A DNA stretch of 64,000 nucleotides from Muribaculaceae bacterium (GTDB lineage: Bacteria; Bacteroidota; Bacteroidia; Bacteroidales; Muribaculaceae): NCBI GenBank assembly GCA_022508985.1, contig JAFLUA010000004.1, positions 100,757-164,756 of the forward strand. The letters are read 5' to 3'. The position numbers were made by a program, and so were the translations under genes. The notes beneath the pieces are model-generated. The model was not told the origin of the DNA. It did no database searches and saw nothing but the letters and a program-made list of their open reading frames with translations. This document shows positions 57,727 to 64,000 of this stretch, piece by piece. Every line of letters begins with the position of its first letter. Position 1 is the first letter of the stretch.

Positions 57727-59024
57727 AAGCCGATATTCTATTAGGCCTCCAATGGGGCGATGAAGGTAAGGGTAAAATCGTAGATGTGCTCGCGCCCGAC
57801 TACGATATTGTTGCACGTTTTCAAGGCGGACCTAACGCCGGCCACACGCTCGAATTCGATGGCCGTAAACACGTGTTGCGCTCTATTCCGTCGGGAGTCT
57901 TTGCCAAAGGCTCGGTTACAAATGTTATTGGTAATGGAGTCGTTCTCGATCCCGTTTTATTCCGCAAAGAGGCTGCTGAGCTTGAGGCCGATGGCGTTGA
58001 TTTGAAAGCTATCCTCAAAATAAGCAAAAAAGCACACCTTATCATGCCAACACACCGATTGCTCGATGCTGCCGGTGAGGCTGCTATGGGAAGTGCCAAA
58101 ATAGGTACGACAGGGAAGGGTATAGGTCCTACCTATGCCGACAAAATTTCGCGTCATGGGTTGCGCGTGGGCGATATTCTCGATGCTAACTTCGATGGCA
58201 TTTATACTGCAGCTAAAGAGTCTCACTTACGTACACTTAGAAACCTCGGCGCTAATGTTGATATGGCCGCATTTGGGAGTGCAGAAGAGGAATGGCTCGA
58301 TGCGCTCGATTATCTGCGTACATTCGACCTCGCCGATACCGAGCATTATGTGAACAAATCGCTCGATGAAGATCATAGCATCCTTTGCGAAGGGGCTCAA
58401 GGCACTATGCTTGATATTGATTTCGGCTCATATCCTTTTGTTACTTCCAGCAATACTGTGGCAGCTGGCGCTTGTACCGGTTTGGGTTTGGCGCCTCGCA
58501 GAATAGGGCGCGTATATGGTATTTTCAAGGCTTATTGTACACGTGTGGGTAGCGGCCCATTCCCAACGGAACTTTTTGATGCCACAGGCGAAGAAATCTG
58601 TTCCATAGGGCATGAGTTTGGCGCCGTTACAGGGCGTAAACGCCGTTGTGGCTGGCTTGACCTCGTAGCCTTGAGATATGCCGTTATGATAAATGGGGCT
58701 ACTCATCTCATAATGATGAAAAGTGATGTCCTTGATAGCTTCGAGAGCATAAAGGTATGTAATGCTTATAGATTACCGGATGGTACGATAACACGCGATT
58801 TCCCATTCTGTGTGGGCCGAAATGCTGCCGGTGAAGCTGATGTTGAACCCATTTACGAAACATTCCCCGGTTGGCTGACTGTGATGTCGTCGGCACGCAA
58901 AAAGAAACATCTGCCACAGGCTTTCCTCGATTATGTTGCTTATATAGAAGAGCAGGTAGGTGTCCCTGTTGCTATTATTTCGGTTGGCCCCGATCGTGAA
59001 CAAACAATCATGCTTAATGAATAA
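57723..59024 (+). CDS. purA: Adenylosuccinate synthase
   Basis: GLQWGDEGKGKIVD, QGGPNAGHTL. Confidence 0.96.
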   Translation: MKADILLGLQWGDEGKGKIVDVLAPDYDIVARFQGGPNAGHTLEFDGRKHVLRSIPSGVFAKGSVTNVIGNGVVLDPVLFRKEAAELEADGVDLKAILKISKKAHLIMPTHRLLDAAGEAAMGSAKIGTTGKGIGPTYADKISRHGLRVGDILDANFDGIYTAAKESHLRTLRNLGANVDMAAFGSAEEEWLDALDYLRTFDLADTEHYVNKSLDEDHSILCEGAQGTMLDIDFGSYPFVTSSNTVAAGACTGLGLAPRRIGRVYGIFKAYCTRVGSGPFPTELFDATGEEICSIGHEFGAVTGRKRRCGWLDLVALRYAVMINGATHLIMMKSDVLDSFESIKVCNAYRLPDGTITRDFPFCVGRNAAGEADVEPIYETFPGWLTVMSSARKKKHLPQAFLDYVAYIEEQVGVPVAIISVGPDREQTIMLNE

Positions 59025-59040
59025 TTCCATATTTTGACTA

Positions 59041-60288
59041 ATGGCTAAAGTAAAACCGTTTAAGGGTATTCGCCCTCCCAAAGAGTTGGTAGAGGATGTC
59101 GCTTCTCGACCATACGACGTGCTAAACAGTGAAGAAGCTCGCATTGAAGCCGATGGCAATCCGCGCTCGTTGTATCATATTATAAAGCCCGAAATAGACT
59201 TTGAACCGGGTACCGACGAACACGACCCAAAAGTTTACGACCGCGCCGTTGATAATTTCAAGGCTTTTAGGCGTAATGGTTGGCTTGTTCAAGATGCTGA
59301 AGAGCACTATTATATCTATGCTCAGACTATGGACGGGCGTACTCAGTATGGCATCGTTGTGGCAGCTAATGTCGACGACTATATGGAAGGACGCATTAAG
59401 AAGCATGAACTTACACGTCGCGATAAGGAAGAAGATCGCATGAAACATGTTCGCATCAACAACGCCAATATAGAGCCAGTGTTCTTTGCGTTCCCTGATA
59501 ACGAAGCCCTTGAGGCCGTAATACGCGAAGTCGCGGCAGGAAAACCCGAATATGATTTCATCGCTCCCGACGGTTTTGGACATCATTTCTGGGTTGTAGA
59601 TAATAAAGAAATGATTGCGCGCATCACCGAGGAGTTCGCAAAAATACCATATTTATATATCGCAGATGGTCACCACCGCTCGGCAGCTGCCGCGCTCGTA
59701 GGCAACGAAAAAGCGAAGCAGAATCCGGCACATCGTGGCGATGAAGAATATAATTATTTTTTGGCGGTAGCATTCCCAGCTTCGCATCTTAAAATTATTG
59801 ATTACAATCGTGTTGTGCGCGACTTAAATGGCCTTTCAGCAGCAGAGTTCCTCCATAAATTGGAGCAAAATTTTGTTGTTGAAGATAAGTGCGTCGAGAT
59901 TTACACCCCTAAAGCTTTGCACAATTTCTCGCTCTACCTTGACGGCCGTTGGTATTCGCTTACTGCCCGCGAGGGGACGTATAACGATGCCGATCCTATC
60001 GGTGTTCTCGACGTGACGATTTCTTCCGATTTGATTTTGAGAGATATCATAGGCATTACCGATTTGCGAAGCGACAAACGTATAGATTTTGTCGGCGGTA
60101 TTCGTGGCTTGGGTGAATTGAAACGCCGTGTGGATTCCGGCGAAATGGCGTTCGCGTTAGCGCTTTATCCGGTTAGTATGAAGCAATTGATGGATATTGC
60201 CGATACAGGAAATATTATGCCGCCTAAAACAACATGGTTTGAACCTAAGCTACGTTCCGGTCTGATTATTCACTCGCTTGAAGATTAA
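59041..60288 (+). CDS. DUF1015 domain-containing protein
   Basis: VKPFKGIRPPKELVEDVASRPYDVLNSEEAR; YIADGHHRSAAA. Confidence 0.92.
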   Translation: MAKVKPFKGIRPPKELVEDVASRPYDVLNSEEARIEADGNPRSLYHIIKPEIDFEPGTDEHDPKVYDRAVDNFKAFRRNGWLVQDAEEHYYIYAQTMDGRTQYGIVVAANVDDYMEGRIKKHELTRRDKEEDRMKHVRINNANIEPVFFAFPDNEALEAVIREVAAGKPEYDFIAPDGFGHHFWVVDNKEMIARITEEFAKIPYLYIADGHHRSAAAALVGNEKAKQNPAHRGDEEYNYFLAVAFPASHLKIIDYNRVVRDLNGLSAAEFLHKLEQNFVVEDKCVEIYTPKALHNFSLYLDGRWYSLTAREGTYNDADPIGVLDVTISSDLILRDIIGITDLRSDKRIDFVGGIRGLGELKRRVDSGEMAFALALYPVSMKQLMDIADTGNIMPPKTTWFEPKLRSGLIIHSLED

Positions 60289-60292
60289 ATAA

Positions 60293-61636
60293 ATGAAGAT
60301 TAAAAGTATTATAAGTGTCGTATTGTTGTCGTCTTTATGCACTTTATCAGTTTCTGCTCAAACGATTCTTGATATTGATGGCGAAGAGGCTACGTCGGTT
60401 GGTATATATATCAAAGATTTGGCTACCGGAGAAGTACTCGTCGACCATAATTCGCAGTTAGCCCTCACACCGGCATCGGTTATGAAAGCTATTACGACGG
60501 CTTCGGCTCTTTCGATAAATGGTGAAGACGGTCGATTTGTTACTCCGGTAACTCTACGCGGAACAAAAGGACAAGCCGGGGTTTGGAATGGCGATATCAT
60601 AGTTCACGCATCGGCTGACCCGACTCTTGAAAGTGAAAATTTCAAGTCTAACTTAGGTTTTTGCGATTCTATTATAGCTGCGCTTAAAAAGAAAAATATC
60701 AATAAGATAAGTGGCACTGTTATAGTGCAGAAGTCATTGAAAGATGAAGGTCCTATCACTCAATGGGAAATTGAAGATATAGCGTGGCCTTACGGCGCCG
60801 GCCTTTTCGGTTTTAACTACCGCGATAACTACGTTACAATCTATCCCAATCGCGGTGAAACGAAACTCGAAGTGCCCGATTTTGAGATTTGTGTAGAAAA
60901 GGTTGATGCAGGTAACGACTTGGTGCGTGGCGTATACAGCAATCGTTTGATGGTGTTTACTCGCGACCCGCAAGATAAGAAATGGGCTATTAATACGTCG
61001 ATGCCCGACCCGGCAGCTGTCTTTGTTGCCGAACTTAAATCGCGCTTGAAAGAAAGTGGTATTTCGGTTGGTGATAATCAGTCGTCGGAACGAGGTGAGG
61101 AAACAACACTATATCGTCATACCTCTCCGAGATATTCCGAAATTATGCGCAGCTTGATGGTTCGCTCCGATAATATGTTTGCCGAAGGTGTGTTGCGATC
61201 TATCGCCCCCAACGAATCGCGCAAAAATGCTATTAAACGCGAAAAAGAATTGTGGGCCACACGTGGTATCAATACTCGCTACACCATAATAAATGACGGA
61301 AGTGGTCTCACAAGGGCTAATCGCTTATCGGCGCACTTTATCGGCGATGTGCTTGAATGGATGGCTAATTCCGATCTTGCTAAAACGTATACTTCATTCT
61401 TCCCGCGAGCAGGCAAAGATGGAACTATGCGAGGCTTTCTTGCAAAGTCTCCTTTGACAGGCGCTTTGGCTTTGAAGACGGGTAGCGTGAGTGCCGTGCA
61501 AGCTTATGCCGGTTATAAAATCGACGCAGAAGGAATGCCGACTCATGTTGTTGTCGTCTTAGTGAATGGTTTTTTCTGTCCTCGTAGAGAGGTGCGTGAG
61601 GCAACGGAAAAATTGCTTCTTGATATCTTTAATTGA
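60293..61636 (+). CDS. dacB: D-alanyl-D-alanine carboxypeptidase/endopeptidase (PBP4 family)
   Basis: Signal peptide; LTPASVMKAITTASAL (SxxK), SDNMFAEGVLR (SxN), KTGSVSAVQAYAG (KTG). Confidence 0.92.
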   Translation: MKIKSIISVVLLSSLCTLSVSAQTILDIDGEEATSVGIYIKDLATGEVLVDHNSQLALTPASVMKAITTASALSINGEDGRFVTPVTLRGTKGQAGVWNGDIIVHASADPTLESENFKSNLGFCDSIIAALKKKNINKISGTVIVQKSLKDEGPITQWEIEDIAWPYGAGLFGFNYRDNYVTIYPNRGETKLEVPDFEICVEKVDAGNDLVRGVYSNRLMVFTRDPQDKKWAINTSMPDPAAVFVAELKSRLKESGISVGDNQSSERGEETTLYRHTSPRYSEIMRSLMVRSDNMFAEGVLRSIAPNESRKNAIKREKELWATRGINTRYTIINDGSGLTRANRLSAHFIGDVLEWMANSDLAKTYTSFFPRAGKDGTMRGFLAKSPLTGALALKTGSVSAVQAYAGYKIDAEGMPTHVVVVLVNGFFCPRREVREATEKLLLDIFN

Positions 61637-62229
61637 TGTTTATGCCCGATATTAATCTATTGTTAAAACTCAACGTTGAGCTCGAAGGGCTTCTTAAGGT
61701 GCTTCTCGAGCGCCAAAGTGACCATGTCTCAGAGGCGCTGTCTGATAGATTTGCCGAGTATTCAACATTGTTTAACGAATTGTTGGAAACGAAAGCAGTC
61801 GCACTAAATAATGACGCCGCTTCTCAATGTTGCGATTGTGAGGAAGATATAAAAACTGAGGAGGTGGAGCAAAGTCAGCTGAATCAGGATGCGGAATTTG
61901 AAGAAGACCTGCCGAAATTGTCCGATATGCCGCATCAAGAGGAATCGCCTATAACAATTGTAGAGCCTTCTATTGTGGTGCCTAAACCACAAGCTGAATA
62001 TAAAGAAAACACTGTTCTAAAGGCATTTACACTTAATGATAAGTTCAGATTTATTAGAGAAGTGTTTAATGGAAATGAGCACGATTTCAACGATACTTTA
62101 GGCGTTATTTCTGAGATGGATAGCTATGCCGAGGCTGCTGAGTATGTTTATAATGAAATGATGCTCGACGCCGACAACGCGGTTGTGGCAGAGTTTATGG
62201 CTATACTAAATCGCAATATGCCGGCGTGA
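61636..62229 (+). CDS. Conserved hypothetical protein, acidic linker plus C-terminal helical domain
   Basis: FTLNDKFRFIREVFNGNEHDFNDTLGVISEMDSYAEAAEYVYNEM; overlaps dacB stop (TGATG). Confidence 0.65.
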   Translation: MFMPDINLLLKLNVELEGLLKVLLERQSDHVSEALSDRFAEYSTLFNELLETKAVALNNDAASQCCDCEEDIKTEEVEQSQLNQDAEFEEDLPKLSDMPHQEESPITIVEPSIVVPKPQAEYKENTVLKAFTLNDKFRFIREVFNGNEHDFNDTLGVISEMDSYAEAAEYVYNEMMLDADNAVVAEFMAILNRNMPA

Positions 62230-62236
62230 AAATTGT

Positions 62237-62980
62237 ATGTCGGGAAAACTCGTTATAGTACCAACGCCGGTAGGTAACCTTGCCGACATGACTCCGAGGG
62301 CCGTGGAGGTGCTTCGGCAGTCTGCTTTGATATTGGCAGAAGATACACGTACGTCGGGTGTCTTGATGAAGCATTTCGGCATTAATACGCCTATGGCAAG
62401 TCATCACAAATATAACGAACATCGCTCTCTTGAGCCTATTCTCGACCGAATAGAAAGTGGTGAAACAATTGCGCTGGTGTCTGATGCCGGAACCCCGGGT
62501 ATCTCCGATCCCGGTTTTATGCTTTCTCGAGAATGTCGCAGAAGAGGACTCGTTGTTGAAACATTGCCTGGCCCTACAGCTTTCGTTCCGGCTTTGCTGA
62601 ATTCCGGTCTGCCTTGTGATAGATTTTTCTTCGAGGGATTTCTCCCACAGAAGAAAGGTAGGGCTACCCGACTTGAAGTACTTGCTAAAATGCCGGTTAC
62701 CTTTGTGATTTACGAGTCACCGTTACGACTCGTTCGTACTCTTGACCAATTGGCTCTGTATTGTGGCGATAATCGGCAAGCCTCTGTATCCAGAGAAATA
62801 TCAAAGTTGCATGAATCGACTATCAGGGGCTCTTTGCGCGAATTAATCGACTATTACACCGCTAACCAGCCTCGTGGTGAAATTGTAATCATCGTTTCGG
62901 GTAAAGATAAACCCGATGCGGCCGAGCGTAAGCACCGCAATAAATACCGAAATGGTGATGCCCAAGAAAGTGAAGTATAA
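62237..62980 (+). CDS. rsmI: 16S rRNA (cytidine(1402)-2'-O)-methyltransferase
   Basis: LVIVPTPVGNLADMTPRAVEVL, SDAGTPGISDPG. Confidence 0.94.
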   Translation: MSGKLVIVPTPVGNLADMTPRAVEVLRQSALILAEDTRTSGVLMKHFGINTPMASHHKYNEHRSLEPILDRIESGETIALVSDAGTPGISDPGFMLSRECRRRGLVVETLPGPTAFVPALLNSGLPCDRFFFEGFLPQKKGRATRLEVLAKMPVTFVIYESPLRLVRTLDQLALYCGDNRQASVSREISKLHESTIRGSLRELIDYYTANQPRGEIVIIVSGKDKPDAAERKHRNKYRNGDAQESEV

Positions 62981-63007
62981 TTTTATGTGACATTTATAAT
63001 CACGATT

Positions 63008-63862
63008 ATGAAAAAAATATTGCTATTAGGAATCGTAGTTATAGCGTTTTCCGCTTGTACGAGCAAACAAAAATTAGAGGATGCCGAAAATCGCGCTGAA
63101 GCGACCCGTGGTGAACTGGTGGCTGCTTTAGCTGACAGAGATCAGTTGCTGGAACTGGTAGGCGAAATCTCATCTGGAATGGAGCAAATAAAACAGCTCG
63201 AAAACATTCTCTCAGTATCCGGTAACAATGAAACTCCGGGTCAAAAAGAAAAAATTCGTGCCGACATTGCTGCAATACAACGAACATTGCAGGAACGCCG
63301 ACAGAAACTTGAAGAGCTTGAGGCTAAATTATCCTCATCATCTAAAACAAATGCAGCTCTAAAACAGACTATTACTACTCTCAGAGCTCAAATCGATGAG
63401 CAAACACAAGAAATATCGTCGTTAAGGACCAGCCTTGGTGATGCTCGTTTGCAAATAGATTCTCTCGATGCAAAAGTAGATTCGCTTAGTAATGTCGTTA
63501 CTGAGTCGGAAGTGGCAAGAGAATTGGCCAATCAGCAAAACGAAGAATTGACAAACGAACTCAATATTTGTTATTATGCCATTGGTACTAAGAGTGAGCT
63601 AAAAGAAAATAAAATTATTGAGACCGGCTTTTTGCGTAAAACGAAACTGCTAAAAGGCGATTTTGACCATAATTTTTTCACGGCTGCTGACAAACGCCAG
63701 CTGTCGGCTTTAGATCTCAACTCCGATAAAGCGGATATTTTGACTAACCATCCGGCAGGCTCATATGTCATTTCGCAAGGAAATGGACATAAAACCCTGC
63801 AAATCACCAATCCAAATGTTTTTTGGAGCCTCTCTAATTACTTGGTGATAAAAATCGATTAA
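63008..63862 (+). CDS. Coiled-coil lipoprotein (Cbp1-like family)
   Basis: Lipobox AFSACTSKQ; long coiled coil; conserved C-terminal IGTKSELKENKIIETGFLRKTKLLKGDFDHNFFT. Confidence 0.6.
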   Translation: MKKILLLGIVVIAFSACTSKQKLEDAENRAEATRGELVAALADRDQLLELVGEISSGMEQIKQLENILSVSGNNETPGQKEKIRADIAAIQRTLQERRQKLEELEAKLSSSSKTNAALKQTITTLRAQIDEQTQEISSLRTSLGDARLQIDSLDAKVDSLSNVVTESEVARELANQQNEELTNELNICYYAIGTKSELKENKIIETGFLRKTKLLKGDFDHNFFTAADKRQLSALDLNSDKADILTNHPAGSYVISQGNGHKTLQITNPNVFWSLSNYLVIKID

Positions 63863-63911
63863 TTGGGCTCTCACGGCGCATATGTTAATGGTAGTTAAAT
63901 TTGTGTTAAAA

Positions 63912-63943
63912 ATTTGGTGATAAAAAAATAGTGGTGTAACTTT
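63912..63943 (+). promoter_or_regulatory. Strong consensus promoter reading out of the right edge
   Basis: TTTG (63912-63915)-N20-TAACTTTG (63936-63943); no ORF after it in the window. Confidence 0.65.
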
Positions 63944-64000
63944 GCACTCGCTTTCGGGCAAAAAATCGCGCCGGGGAGCACGAAAAAAGAGAACATTGAA

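Overview
The window is a Bacteroidales-type chromosome segment. Gene content and many TTTG-N19/20-TAnnTTTG promoters fit Bacteroidetes, and Muribaculaceae-like is my guess. Most of it is ordinary core genome: tamB/tamA, pyrF, prfA, two MATE transporters, a permease-HMA fusion, rseC-rnfBCDGEA, rplM-rpsI-rpsB-tsf, folB, rnr, gyrB, prmA, fur-like, purA, dacB, rsmI, and tRNA-Arg and tRNA-Leu genes. Accessory regions include a T9SS-like S8 peptidase flanked by a 27-bp inverted repeat. They also include a decayed AbiE-like toxin-antitoxin locus (DUF6088 antitoxin, truncated AbiEii nucleotidyltransferase) next to a block of stem-8/loop-3 palindromes. A ~12.7-kb type V (Mfa/Fim-like) fimbrial operon has a C8 tract where the -33 promoter box should be and a major subunit of aberrant base composition. 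There is also a small Wza/Wzc/Wzy export trio. I do not see a clearly new multi-gene system. The best candidates for follow-up are the possible phase-variable fimbrial promoter, the perfect 15-bp palindrome at the antitoxin promoter, the repeat-bounded toxin truncation, the inverted repeat around the protease, and an orphan promoter with no nearby ORF. All domain calls come from reading the translations; no database search was run.
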